This document shows, one piece after another, positions 1 to 8,414 of a stretch of DNA of 64,000 nt. The notes under the pieces were generated by a model that did not search any database, was not told where the DNA came from, and saw nothing but the letters and a program-made list of their open reading frames with translations. The translations under genes were made by a program, and so were the position numbers. The stretch covers positions 1-64,000 of the forward strand of contig NZ_JACJSC010000028.1 in NCBI RefSeq assembly GCF_014697575.1. Direction: 5' to 3'. The DNA comes from Planktothrix sp. FACHB-1365. GTDB lineage: Bacteria > Cyanobacteriota > Cyanobacteriia > Cyanobacteriales > Microcoleaceae. Each line of letters starts with the position of its first letter. Positions within the stretch are counted from its first letter, which is position 1.

Positions 1-119
1 AGTCTTTGCCCTGCCGGGTTTTTGATGCTTTTGATTTTCCCTTCATCGGCATATTTTCTCAACGTATTTGGATGTAGACCCAGAAATTCGACCGCTTTCC
101 TGAGTGGTATGTATGCCAT
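1..119 (-). CDS. IS607-type serine recombinase TnpA, N-terminal fragment cut by window edge
   Basis: Reading leftward from an ATG at 119-117, the first 39 codons give a MerR-type helix-turn-helix (PLRKAVEFLGLHPNTLRKY, then a basic stretch ending in NPAGQR). This is the DNA-binding head of IS607-family serine transposases, which is followed by a resolvase catalytic domain that would lie outside the window. In this family TnpA acts as a site-specific recombinase that moves the element without large target duplications. The start is the only ATG in the frame before upstream stops. Family assignment rests on this short head only. A MerR-like orphan regulator is the alternative, but the adjacent gene, which starts abruptly inside a protein repeat, supports an insertion. 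Confidence 0.75.
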   Translation of the reverse strand, partial: MAYIPLRKAVEFLGLHPNTLRKYADEGKIKSIKNPAGQR

Positions 120-165
120 GTCTTAAACTATAGCATACATTAGCATTTGTCAACAAAACTTACAC
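120..165. mobile_element. Probable outer end of the IS607-type element
   Basis: Between the recombinase start and the first clearly coding codons of the truncated surface protein lie about 45 bases with no gene. The protein similarity of the right-hand gene to its own later repeats begins near 163-170, so the insertion junction is placed roughly there. IS607 elements lack terminal inverted repeats, so the exact end cannot be read from the sequence. Confidence 0.4.
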
Positions 166-1730
166 TGTTGAGTAACCTCACCAACATCAACGGCACCCTG
201 TACTTTACAGCCGAGGATAGCACCAACGGCAATGAGTTGTGGAAGAGTGATGGCACCGCCGCCGGCACCGTCCTGGTCAAAGATATCAGCCCTAGCTTAA
301 GTAACTCCAATCCCGGCAACCTCACCAACATCAACGGCACCCTGTACTTTCAAGCCTACGATGGCACGAACGGCACTGAGTTGTGGAAGAGTGATGGCAC
401 CGCCGCCGGCACCGTCCTGGTCAAAGATATCTGGTCTGGCACAGGTAACTCCAATCCCGACTACCTCACCAACATCAACGACACCCTGTACTTTGGAGCC
501 CACGATGGCATCAACGGCAATGAGTTGTGGAAGCTAGTTGATAACATTAGCCCCACCAATATTGCTCTGAGCAATAGCACCATTAACGAAAACGTCGCTG
601 CTAATAGCAATGTCGGCAGTTTCACCAGCACTGACCCGGATACAGGCAATACCTTTACTTACACTTTAGTCGCGGGTACGGGAGATACGGATAACGCGGC
701 TTTTACGATTGCCAGTGACAAACTCAACATCAACGCTTCCCCCGACTTTGAAGCCAAGTCCAGTTATGCTATCCGAGTTCGGACTACTGATCAAGGCGGA
801 CTGAGTTACGAACAACCCTTGACGGTTACTATTAAAGATGTTAATGAAGTTCCTACTAACCTCAGCATCAGCAATAGTAGCATTAACGAAAACGTCGCGG
901 CTAATAGCACTATCGGCAGCTTCACCAGCACTGACCCGGATACAGGCAATACCTTTACTTATAGTTTAGTCGCGGGTACGGGAGATACGGATAACGCGGC
1001 TTTTACGATTGCCAGTGACAAACTCAACATCAACGCTTCCCCCAATTTTGAAGCCAAGTCCAGTTATGCTATCCGAGTTCGGACTACTGATCAAGGAGGA
1101 CTAACTTACGAAAAACCCTTGACGGTTACTATTAAAGATGTTAATGAAGTTCCTACTAACCTCAGCATCAGCAATAGTAGCATTAACGAAAACGTCGCTG
1201 CTAATAGCAATGTCGGCAGTTTCACCAGCACTGACCCGGATACAGGCAATACCTTTACTTACACTTTAGTCGCGGGTACGGGAGATACGGATAACGCGGC
1301 TTTCACGATTGCCAGTGACAAACTCAACATCAACGCTTCCCCCGACTTTGAAACTAAGTCTACTTACAATATCCGAGTGCAGACTACTGATCAAGGAGGA
1401 CTAACTTACGAACAACCCTTGACGGTTACTATTAAGGATATCGATGAGTCTGTATCCCTGACACCCAATAATGATATTTTCAATGGGACTGCGGGTGTAG
1501 ACCAAGTGAAAGGTTTAGCAGGTAGCGATCGCATCTACGGTAATGCTGGAAACGATATCCTCGATGGTGGTGACGGCAACGATATCGTCTACGGTGGTGA
1601 TGATGATGATTTGTTGCGCGGTGGTAATGGTAGCGATCGCCTTTATGGGGATGCCGGGAATGATCAACTTTATGGTGATGCGGGTAACGATATTCTCTAT
1701 GGCGGCAACGGCGACAATCTCCTTAATTAA
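147..1730 (+). CDS. 5'-truncated calcium-binding surface protein (ELWKSDGT repeats, cadherin-like repeats, RTX)
   Basis: This looks like the distal part of a large secreted adhesin or hyalin-like protein. In order it shows about three 47-residue repeats with the core NINGTLYF...ELWKSDGTAAGTV (residues 1-130), three cadherin-like repeats of exactly 100 residues with STINENVAANS and DVNE motifs (about 131-435), and RTX nonapeptide calcium-binding repeats with GGxGxDxxxG turns (about 455-525). RTX proteins are usually exported by type I secretion. The frame opens at a TTG with no signal peptide or ribosome binding site, and the first repeat is missing its beginning, so the gene was probably cut by the IS607-type insertion. 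The C-terminus stops abruptly inside the RTX block. Either it is expressed only as a fragment or it is a pseudogene. Confidence 0.7.
   Translation: MSTKLTLLSNLTNINGTLYFTAEDSTNGNELWKSDGTAAGTVLVKDISPSLSNSNPGNLTNINGTLYFQAYDGTNGTELWKSDGTAAGTVLVKDIWSGTGNSNPDYLTNINDTLYFGAHDGINGNELWKLVDNISPTNIALSNSTINENVAANSNVGSFTSTDPDTGNTFTYTLVAGTGDTDNAAFTIASDKLNINASPDFEAKSSYAIRVRTTDQGGLSYEQPLTVTIKDVNEVPTNLSISNSSINENVAANSTIGSFTSTDPDTGNTFTYSLVAGTGDTDNAAFTIASDKLNINASPNFEAKSSYAIRVRTTDQGGLTYEKPLTVTIKDVNEVPTNLSISNSSINENVAANSNVGSFTSTDPDTGNTFTYTLVAGTGDTDNAAFTIASDKLNINASPDFETKSTYNIRVQTTDQGGLTYEQPLTVTIKDIDESVSLTPNNDIFNGTAGVDQVKGLAGSDRIYGNAGNDILDGGDGNDIVYGGDDDDLLRGGNGSDRLYGDAGNDQLYGDAGNDILYGGNGDNLLN
549..1448 (+). repeat. 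Three tandem 300-bp coding repeats (cadherin-like)
   Basis: Three direct repeats with a period of exactly 300 bases. For example CATTAACGAAAACGTCGC recurs at 580, 880 and 1180, and GACGGTTACTATTAA at 821, 1121 and 1421. The copies are nearly identical, which suggests recent unequal exchange or gene conversion. Unit boundaries are arbitrary. Confidence 0.85.
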
Positions 1731-1854
1731 GGTGTTAGCAAGTGGAGTCACTCTGGCTTCTTTAACTCATGTAAATTCAACCCTAATTGGGTCGGCTGAT
1801 TTTATTTAATCTAGGCTAGAAAACTGAAATTTCGTTGATTGTTTTCTTGTCTTT

Positions 1855-1963
1855 GATCCCCCCTAGCCCCCCTTAAAAAGGGGGGGGACTGGACTTCAAA
1901 GCCCCTTTTTAAGGCAGGTTTGGGGATCAAAGCCCCCCTTAAAAAGGGGGATTTAGGGGGATC
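1855..1963. repeat. C-rich/G-rich inverted-repeat element (MITE-like)
   Basis: The 457-base gap between the truncated adhesin and the next gene holds this element. Its outer arms are GATCCCCCCTAG and TTTAGGGGGATC, with internal hairpins of the form CCCCCCTTAAAAAGGGGGG. Related copies lie at 11387-11488 and 52401-52520, and fragments sit inside the coding region at 25228-25325. The hairpins could also stop transcription from the left. Apart from this, the rest of the gap is AT-rich, with a TATAAT-like hexamer at about 2180 next to the following start. Confidence 0.65.
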
Positions 1964-2187
1964 TAATCTCCCGGTGTAATCGGGGGTTAGAAACTGTTCA
2001 CTCATTTCCATAGTTTCCAGCGAGTGATGACATTCACACCACCAGAAAATACTCCAATTATTAATCCTGTAATTTCCAATTTATTTTAACTTTTAAATTA
2101 GGCTATTTTAATGATTAAAAATCTGATATTGGGATTTATTGCTGTATTCAATATAATATTTATCCTCGATTTTATTACTTTATAATC

Positions 2188-4461
2188 ATGAACTTTCCCC
2201 GAATAATTCTTAACTTTTCTCCCCGGATTTCCACAATAGACAACCGTACTATTTTCCTGGGTTTAACTGTGTTGAGTATGGCTTGTGCAACGCCAATTAT
2301 GGCACAAACTGACTCTAATTTACCCAACAATATCCCCGATCAAAATTCCTCAGAAAGCCGGGTTCCTGACCCTCCAGAAGTTGGCTCCTTATCAGAAACA
2401 ATCAACTGGTCTAATTCCGCTACAGACCTGCAACCTTTATCCCAAAATTTAAGCCCTGAACCCAACCCTCAAGAACCGGAATTAAATAAAAATCCTAAGA
2501 GTTTAACTAATAGCTCCTCTGACCCCAATTATATTATTCCTCCTCGAATTGCTCCTGAAGAAAAAATTAACCCAGGAACAACAACATTACCGCTTAATGA
2601 TATTCCCATTAGTCACTTGACAGAATGGCAATTAACAGCTTTACAAGCCTTTGCGGAGACAACAAACAGTGCTCTTTTTTTTAATGGTATCCTCCAAATT
2701 CACGCTGAAGTTATTGAAAGTTTAACCCGGAATAATGTTTATACTGTAGACCAAAAAGGGAGTTATTTTCAACTGCGAACGGTTCCCTTAGAAAGAACAA
2801 TTACGACGACAACCATTGAACCCCAAACCATGAATGGGTTAGAACTGCAAATGAGTTTAACGGGGGCTTGTATTTTGCCAGGAACTAGCCCTAGTCAACA
2901 ATGTAGTTATATGCCCGGTTTAGTGATTGATCGTAATAGTATCGATCCCAAATTTTTTGTTCCTACTCGCGTTTTTCAAACCTCGACCGTGGGGGAAGTT
3001 ATTAAACCAGAAACCTTAGCTTTTGTCGAGCGTCCTGGTTTTCAAGGAGGAACAAGCGCTCAACCCATTGGGGTAGATTTTTACTTTCCAAATACGGGTG
3101 CTTTCCCTGGAAATAGTCAATCTCAAGAAACAGATTTTCGACGCCAAGAAGAAATTAATTATACCCTAGCGGGAACATTCTCAAGGGTTCGTCAAATTGT
3201 TAGAGCGAATGATAAAGAATCGGTTTTAGGGCGAACTATTCGAGGATTTACTCTATTTTTTGATGATGAAAATCGCTGGACAAATACAATAATTCAAGCG
3301 GGAGCCCAATTATTACCAGATGTGATTCCTCGTTTAGAAGGAAGTAAAAATCCGGTTAATTCTAATATTAATATTAACTTATTTTTTGCGGCTAATAATA
3401 CTCGTTTACCCAGTAGTAGTTTTACGATCTATTCTGCCGGACTTGGACAGGCTAATAGTTTAACTTCTAATGTTACCGATATAAGCCAAGTTCCCACAGC
3501 AAATTATCATAGTTTGTGGTTTGGTCTTTCTCCAGTGATTAAACGTAATTTTGAAGATAGTGAAATTTTTTATCAGCCCACTGGCCCTCAATTTACCCTC
3601 GCCAATGGCGGTGGAGAAGGGGGGGCAGATACGAATATTCAGTTAGTTTCTGCGGTGAATCAAAACACCTATTCAACGGCGAATCTACAGAATTTTTATG
3701 CTCAAGTTTATTTAGGTTTTTTCCAGCAAAATGTCAACTTAGTGACGGAAAATATCTATCGGGAAAAAATGGGTTATTATCCCCATTTAAGCTTGACAGG
3801 AGATTGGACAGGTAGCCAATATATTTTCCGATATTATACGGGTATCATTGCTTCAGAAGAAGTTAAACCCTACCTAGGTGCTGATTATACCAGAAACACG
3901 GTTAACGGTTGGAATTTTAGAGGCGGTGCCATTGGTTATCTTAACCCGGATCAGGATTATTATAGTCAAGTTTGGGGCAGTGTGGCAAAAAGAATTACCT
4001 TCAGCAAAAGTGCTAATTTAATTCTATCTTCAGGCTTTAATTATGCCATAGATCGGGATACAACGATTGGTGATGTTGTTAGTATTTCACCCGCGAGTGA
4101 AGTTGTCGTTGCTGCGAGTTTAAACTGGGGAATTGTTTCTATTGGTTTAAGCAACTATTTTGGTGGTATTCTTCCTAATTCCTATGATAATCGTTTGCTG
4201 ACTCAATTGAGTATTAGTCCTTTTAAAACTCTGACACTCTCTGGTTATGTTGCACCCATTGATGAAACCTCTAATCGTTCTCTCTATGGTGCAGGTATCA
4301 TTTGGCAACTGAAAAACCAGTATAATAGTCCTACTCTATCTTTTAACTGGCAAAATCAACAATATGATTATGGTTACGATGTTTTTGGAAATCAATTATT
4401 AGTCAATGATAATATTTTTACAATTCTATTTCGAGTGGGTCATCCGCCCAACCCTTTTTAA
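2188..4461 (+). CDS. Secreted outer-membrane-like protein of unknown function
   Basis: I do not recognise this 757-residue protein by name. Residues 22-40 form a hydrophobic signal segment ending in PIMA-QT, a good signal peptidase I site. It is followed by a Pro/Asn/Ser-rich linker to about residue 125, a mixed alpha/beta segment, then a C-terminal half of alternating aromatic and polar residues typical of beta strands. The chain ends in phenylalanine, as outer-membrane barrels often do. Residues 224 and 236 approximate a cysteine pair in the middle segment. It stands alone, with repeat elements on both sides. A role in the outer membrane is an inference from the signal peptide, the strand pattern and the terminal Phe. 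Confidence 0.7.
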   Translation: MNFPRIILNFSPRISTIDNRTIFLGLTVLSMACATPIMAQTDSNLPNNIPDQNSSESRVPDPPEVGSLSETINWSNSATDLQPLSQNLSPEPNPQEPELNKNPKSLTNSSSDPNYIIPPRIAPEEKINPGTTTLPLNDIPISHLTEWQLTALQAFAETTNSALFFNGILQIHAEVIESLTRNNVYTVDQKGSYFQLRTVPLERTITTTTIEPQTMNGLELQMSLTGACILPGTSPSQQCSYMPGLVIDRNSIDPKFFVPTRVFQTSTVGEVIKPETLAFVERPGFQGGTSAQPIGVDFYFPNTGAFPGNSQSQETDFRRQEEINYTLAGTFSRVRQIVRANDKESVLGRTIRGFTLFFDDENRWTNTIIQAGAQLLPDVIPRLEGSKNPVNSNININLFFAANNTRLPSSSFTIYSAGLGQANSLTSNVTDISQVPTANYHSLWFGLSPVIKRNFEDSEIFYQPTGPQFTLANGGGEGGADTNIQLVSAVNQNTYSTANLQNFYAQVYLGFFQQNVNLVTENIYREKMGYYPHLSLTGDWTGSQYIFRYYTGIIASEEVKPYLGADYTRNTVNGWNFRGGAIGYLNPDQDYYSQVWGSVAKRITFSKSANLILSSGFNYAIDRDTTIGDVVSISPASEVVVAASLNWGIVSIGLSNYFGGILPNSYDNRLLTQLSISPFKTLTLSGYVAPIDETSNRSLYGAGIIWQLKNQYNSPTLSFNWQNQQYDYGYDVFGNQLLVNDNIFTILFRVGHPPNPF

Positions 4462-4477
4462 TCAGTAATCAGTGATT

Positions 4478-4619
4478 AGTTATATTTCATCCCATTATAG
4501 ATGCTACAGATTATCCTTCCTAACCCCCCTGTAGAGACGCGCCATGGCGCGTCTCTACTAAGCATGGCTAGTCTCTACAGGGGGAATTTTTAGCAAACAT
4601 TAAGGGATGGAATATAACT
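4478..4619. repeat. 142-bp TIR element with internal 28-bp palindrome (copy 1)
   Basis: The outer arms AGTTATATTTCATCCC (4478-4493) and GGGATGGAATATAACT (4604-4619) are inverted copies with one mismatch. Inside is a perfect 28-bp palindrome at 4531-4558 (arms GTAGAGACGCGCC and GGCGCGTCTCTAC) and a second GTCTCTACAGGGGG segment. A shorter copy of the whole element lies at 23871-23990. No coding capacity, so a non-autonomous mobile repeat is likely. Confidence 0.7.
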
Positions 4620-4628
4620 ATTTTTAGA

Positions 4629-5720
4629 TTAAGAATTTAACCGTTTTCGTTTCGCTTGATAGCTACGGACAGTAGTAACAATTAAGGTTAAGATTGTAAT
4701 CGGAATGACAAAACTGATCATCACAAAATTAAACCAAGGAAGTTGAGAATGTTGAGAAGAGTCGAGGATTAAATAGGAACTATAAGCAACATAATAAGCG
4801 AGAAACAGTATTCCTTCCCAACGAGCAATAGATTTCCCACTATAAAAAATTGGAAAACAGGAAATCGCCACCGCAATCATTACCGGAATATCAAAATTTA
4901 AAGCAGCCGTTGCAACTGGAATTCCATCTGGGGAAATAGCGGAAGATAGTCCTAAAACAGCCAAGATATTAAAAATATTACTTCCGACTACATTACCAAC
5001 CGCAATATCGCGTTCTCCCTTAATACTGGCTACCACAGAACTGGCTAATTCCGGGAGGGAAGTTCCGGCTGCGACAATAGTTAATCCGATGACTAAATCA
5101 CTCACTCCAAGGGCTTTAGCAATAGTAATTGAGCTTTCAACTAACCAATTAGACCCTTGAATCAGTAACACTAACCCCAGGGCAATTAAGGCAATATTAA
5201 TCAGCCAATTTTTGAGACTATTTTCAACAGAAGTCTGAGATTGATTTTCAGAAGATTCCTCATCTTTTTGTTTCTTGGCTTCGTAAATTAAAAACAAAGT
5301 ATAGACAATTGCCCCAATAAATAAAATCGTTCCATCGACCGGACTAATAATGCCATCACTGCCAAATATTAAGGTTAAAATAGACACCCCAATCATAATC
5401 GGAACATCTAAACGAATCAATTGACTCGCGACCATTAAAGGGGCAATTAAAGCCGAAATTCCTAAAATAATTAAGATATTAAAAATATTACTTCCAACTA
5501 CATTTCCTAATGCAACATTCGCTTGACCTGCAAAACTCGATTGAAGACTGACCGCCATTTCAGGTGAACTGGTTCCATAAGCAACAATGGTAAGTCCCAC
5601 CAGTAAGGAGGGAATTCTTAACATTGCAGCAATGTTTGAAGCGCCCCGAACTAAGAGTTCTGCACCCACAACCAGCAAGACTAAACCCCCTATCAGCAAC
5701 AAAATCACGCTCAAGCTCAT
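4629..5720 (-). CDS. Calcium/sodium antiporter, CaCA family (YrbG-like)
   Basis: An inner-membrane cation exchanger of 363 residues that in this family extrudes Ca2+ in exchange for Na+ or H+. It has about ten hydrophobic segments in two homologous halves. The paired alpha repeats are visible: TIVAYGTSSPEMAVS with GNVVGSNIFNIL in the first half, and TIVAAGTSLPELASS with GNVVGSNIFNIL in the second. The acidic and Ser/Thr/Asn residues in these repeats form the ion site in known members. A charged loop (about residues 148-170) separates the halves. Length matches the family. Divergent from the DUF1269 gene at 5908, and convergent with the repeat element at 4478-4619. Confidence 0.9.
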   Translation of the reverse strand: MSLSVILLLIGGLVLLVVGAELLVRGASNIAAMLRIPSLLVGLTIVAYGTSSPEMAVSLQSSFAGQANVALGNVVGSNIFNILIILGISALIAPLMVASQLIRLDVPIMIGVSILTLIFGSDGIISPVDGTILFIGAIVYTLFLIYEAKKQKDEESSENQSQTSVENSLKNWLINIALIALGLVLLIQGSNWLVESSITIAKALGVSDLVIGLTIVAAGTSLPELASSVVASIKGERDIAVGNVVGSNIFNILAVLGLSSAISPDGIPVATAALNFDIPVMIAVAISCFPIFYSGKSIARWEGILFLAYYVAYSSYLILDSSQHSQLPWFNFVMISFVIPITILTLIVTTVRSYQAKRKRLNS

Positions 5721-5907
5721 ATCATAAAAATCCTTAACGGTTAAGATTATGCTTATTTATTGGTTCTGAACGCTCAAAACCCCTTTCGTCACTGTATCAT
5801 GACTTGAATAGATGATGTTGATTGTAGATGTGCTAAAGTAAAGAAGATTAAAATTGTGATCAAAATTGACCCAATTTTTTTTAACAGTTCATCAGGATAA
5901 ATATACC

Positions 5908-6459
5908 ATGACTTATTCCGAAGAGTTAACTAATTTAGTTGTTGTCGCTTACCCAGAGCAAGAAAAGGCGAAAGAAGTTTTAAAACAACTGAAAGCACTG
6001 CAAGCACAAGGAATTATTTCCGTTGTCAATGCTGCGGTGATGGTCAAAAATGAAAAAGGCAAAGTTTCGATTAGTGAAACCGGAGATACGGATGCTAAAG
6101 GGGGAGCAATTATTGGTGGAATTACGGCGGGATTAATTGCTTTATTTAACCCCATTGGCGCTTTAGGAGTCATGGCTTTAACCGCAGGTGGGGCAGGTGT
6201 GGGAGCTTTAATTACTCATTTTATGGATTTAGGATTTCCTCAAGAAGATCTCAAAGAATTATCTGAATCTTTAACTCCTGGAAGTTCGGCTTTAATTGCC
6301 TTAGTTGAACATACTTGGGTTGATCAATTAACGGAAGCGTTAGAACAATATGCAGGGAGATTGTATAAACGTTCGATTAAAGCGGATATTGCGTCTCAAT
6401 TAGAAACGACAGCAAAAACCGTTAATTCTGAAGTGGAATCAACTCCCCCAGAATCTTAA
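5908..6459 (+). CDS. DUF1269-family membrane-associated protein
   Basis: A 183-residue protein of the DUF1269 family, whose function is not established. It has an N-terminal alpha/beta segment beginning LVVVAYPEQEKA, a glycine-rich hydrophobic hairpin around residues 75-112 (GGAIIGGITAGLIALF...GGAGVGALI) and a C-terminal amphipathic half with LTPGSSALIALVEH. The ATG at 5908 is chosen over a TTG 42 bases upstream because an AGGAT ribosome site lies about 10 bases before it and family members begin near here. The hydrophobic hairpin suggests membrane association. Located between the divergent antiporter and a palindrome at 6472. Confidence 0.8.
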   Translation: MTYSEELTNLVVVAYPEQEKAKEVLKQLKALQAQGIISVVNAAVMVKNEKGKVSISETGDTDAKGGAIIGGITAGLIALFNPIGALGVMALTAGGAGVGALITHFMDLGFPQEDLKELSESLTPGSSALIALVEHTWVDQLTEALEQYAGRLYKRSIKADIASQLETTAKTVNSEVESTPPES

Positions 6460-6471
6460 GAGAGGTGCCCC

Positions 6472-6499
6472 GTAGAGACGTTGCATGCAACGTCTCTAC
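6472..6499. repeat. 28-bp perfect palindrome, terminator-like
   Basis: Arms GTAGAGACGTTGCA and TGCAACGTCTCTAC form a perfect 14-bp stem, the same family as the cores at 4531-4558 and 23921-23948. It sits between the convergent DUF1269 and TVP38 genes, where it could terminate both transcripts, although it lacks a long T-run. Confidence 0.7.
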
Positions 6500-6522
6500 C
6501 CGATATAAATTGTGTTTTCCAC

Positions 6523-7140
6523 CTATTTAATTTTTTGATTGAGAGCATTTTGAGCAATTTTAGTGATATAAATCGTAACAATAACGGTAGCCATTAAACC
6601 AATTCCATATAATAACCATTCTATCGGAGTCCGCGATCGCTCTCCCATCCCTAACTGAGCTAAACTTCCCACTAACGATCCCAAATAAACATATAAAATT
6701 GTACCCGGTAACATTCCAATCCAAGACGCTAAAAAGTAATCTTTTAAGGAAACATTGGTTAATCCAAAGGCATAATTGAGTAAATTAAACGGAAAAATTG
6801 GAGAAAGACGAGTTAACCCGACAATTTTCCATCCTTCTTCACCAACCGCTTGATCAATTGCTTTAAAGTTTTCATAATTTTCTAGCTTTTTAGCCACCCA
6901 ATTCCGGGCTAAATATCGCCCAATTAAAAAGGCAAAAGTTGCCCCAATGACCGAACCAATAGACACATAAATCGAACCCCAAATCACCCCAAAAATAACC
7001 CCTGCACCCAAGGTTAGAAGGGAACCCGGAATAAATAATATCGTAGCTAAATTATAGATAATAATAAAAGCAATCGGCCCCCAAAATCCTAAATGCTCAA
7101 CCCAATCCAAAAGATAAGTTATTAACTGTTGAATCCCCAT
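6523..7140 (-). CDS. TVP38/TMEM64 (VTT/DedA-like) membrane protein
   Basis: A 205-residue integral membrane protein of the VTT/SNARE-associated family, a group related to DedA whose members are linked to lipid scrambling and membrane homeostasis. It has about five hydrophobic segments. The family signatures are present: the FIPGSLLTLGAGVIFG motif near residues 32-47, GATFAFLIGRYLAR near 64-77, and VGLTRLSPIFPFNLLNYAFG near 105-124 with the buried Arg and Pro. The open frame continues 54 codons upstream through the heptamer repeat tract, but that extension is only VISYQLS repeats, so the ATG at 7140 is the real start. It is downstream of arsS and separated from it by that tract. Confidence 0.88.
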   Translation of the reverse strand: MGIQQLITYLLDWVEHLGFWGPIAFIIIYNLATILFIPGSLLTLGAGVIFGVIWGSIYVSIGSVIGATFAFLIGRYLARNWVAKKLENYENFKAIDQAVGEEGWKIVGLTRLSPIFPFNLLNYAFGLTNVSLKDYFLASWIGMLPGTILYVYLGSLVGSLAQLGMGERSRTPIEWLLYGIGLMATVIVTIYITKIAQNALNQKIK

Positions 7141-7196
7141 TTTATTTCTATTTTCCCTATTTTTAATATGATCCCAGAATTTATATGAAATCTTGA

Positions 7197-7280
7197 ATAA
7201 CTGATAACTGATAACTGATAACTGATAACTGATAACTGATAACTGATAACTGATAACTGATAACTGATAACTGATAACTG
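7197..7280. repeat. STRR: 12 tandem copies of ATAACTG
   Basis: An uninterrupted heptanucleotide tandem repeat, 84 bases, of the short tandemly repeated repetitive (STRR) kind known in cyanobacteria. It ends at the base immediately before the arsS stop codon (7281-7283) and occupies the space before the TVP38 gene. Confidence 0.95.
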
Positions 7281-8267
7281 TTAAATTAATGCCCCCCCAC
7301 AACTAGAACCACACCCGGCGGTACATCCATAACAATAGGAAGCGGTTTGTACGGTTTCTATTAAATCTAAATTATTAGCAGCTAATAAATCACTGACCAT
7401 TAAAGGTTTTCCAGACGTTGTGCGGGCGGGAATATTTTCCATTTGATTAAAATCACAATCATAAATATAACCTTGATAATCAATGGATAACTGATTACGA
7501 CACATTAAATGGGACACGGTTTCAGGGTTATAGTTAAATTCCAAAAATTCTAAATAGGAATTTTCAAGTTTTTTCTGCTGTAAGTAAGATTTCGTGCGTC
7601 CGATGGGTAAATTTGTAATCGTCAATAACTGATTAAAATCAATATCAAACTGTTGTTTTAGATACTCTTTATAAGCTCGTTCTAGTTTAGACTGTTCAGA
7701 AGGCAGGGTAAACTTTTCGGCGGTGGGTAAAGCCGGATTATAAACTAAATCTAAGATTAATTCCGGTGTACGACCATATCCCAAACGGTTTAACCATTGT
7801 AGGGCTTGGATAGAATCTTGATAAACTCCTTTTCCTCGCATTTGAGCAACATTATTTTCTAAATAACAAGGTAAAGAAGCGACAATTCTTAATTGATGAT
7901 TCGCGCAATATTCGGGGATATCCTCATAACCGGGAACAAAATAAATCGTTAAATTTGACCGAACAATCACTTGCTTTCCGGTTGTACGTGCGGCTTCAAC
8001 TAAAAGTTTAAATCCATAATTCATTTCTGGCGCCCCTCCGGTTAAATCGACGGTTTGAATTTGAGGAAAGCGCTCAATTAATTCAATTAATTGAAAACTA
8101 ATATCTAGGTTCAGTTCTTCACTCCGTTTTGGCCCTGCTTCTACATGACAATGGTTACAAGCGAGGTTACACCGTTTTCCTAAGTTAATTTGTAAGATTG
8201 TAATGGGTTGTTTAGTGAGGGGAAAACCTAGTTTTTGAGCAAACGGTGTCAGCGTTGTTTGAATCAT
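7281..8267 (-). CDS. arsS: Arsenosugar biosynthesis radical SAM protein ArsS
   Basis: A 328-residue radical SAM enzyme. The 4Fe-4S/SAM motif CNLACNHC is at residues 33-40 (CxxxCxxC), followed by a TGGAPEM segment near 96-102 that contacts SAM. The C-terminal DUF3641-type domain ends in a cysteine-rich tail, YCYGCTAGCGSSCGG. This layout matches ArsS, which transfers the adenosyl-derived group in arsenosugar synthesis. Some relatives carry selenocysteine, and here all positions are cysteine. Partner arsM or other ars genes are not adjacent. Its stop codon abuts a heptamer repeat tract. Substrate assignment is by family only. Confidence 0.88.
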   Translation of the reverse strand: MIQTTLTPFAQKLGFPLTKQPITILQINLGKRCNLACNHCHVEAGPKRSEELNLDISFQLIELIERFPQIQTVDLTGGAPEMNYGFKLLVEAARTTGKQVIVRSNLTIYFVPGYEDIPEYCANHQLRIVASLPCYLENNVAQMRGKGVYQDSIQALQWLNRLGYGRTPELILDLVYNPALPTAEKFTLPSEQSKLERAYKEYLKQQFDIDFNQLLTITNLPIGRTKSYLQQKKLENSYLEFLEFNYNPETVSHLMCRNQLSIDYQGYIYDCDFNQMENIPARTTSGKPLMVSDLLAANNLDLIETVQTASYCYGCTAGCGSSCGGALI

Positions 8268-8414
8268 GAGTTGAATCAGTGTTGAGTCTATAAATGAACA
8301 TGAACTGATTTTAGCAGTAGATTCTCGATTTAGGTTTACCTTGACACATCGAGAGATAAATTGACACCCAGTTTCTTCACTCCAGAGGAAAGGAGGAGAT
8401 GATAACCCCCAAAA

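Noticed and set aside
1543-1809. 88-codon frame overlapping the RTX end
   Set aside because: Met/Ile/Ala-rich shadow of the RTX repeats. Only its last 20 codons are of interest as a possible frameshifted tail.
5866-5907. TTG start 14 codons upstream for the DUF1269 protein
   Set aside because: No ribosome binding site before it, whereas the ATG at 5908 has AGGAT at normal spacing and fits the family.
7141-7302. N-terminal extension of the TVP38-like protein (54 codons)
   Set aside because: It consists mainly of VISYQLS units read from the heptamer tract. The family start fits the ATG at 7140.
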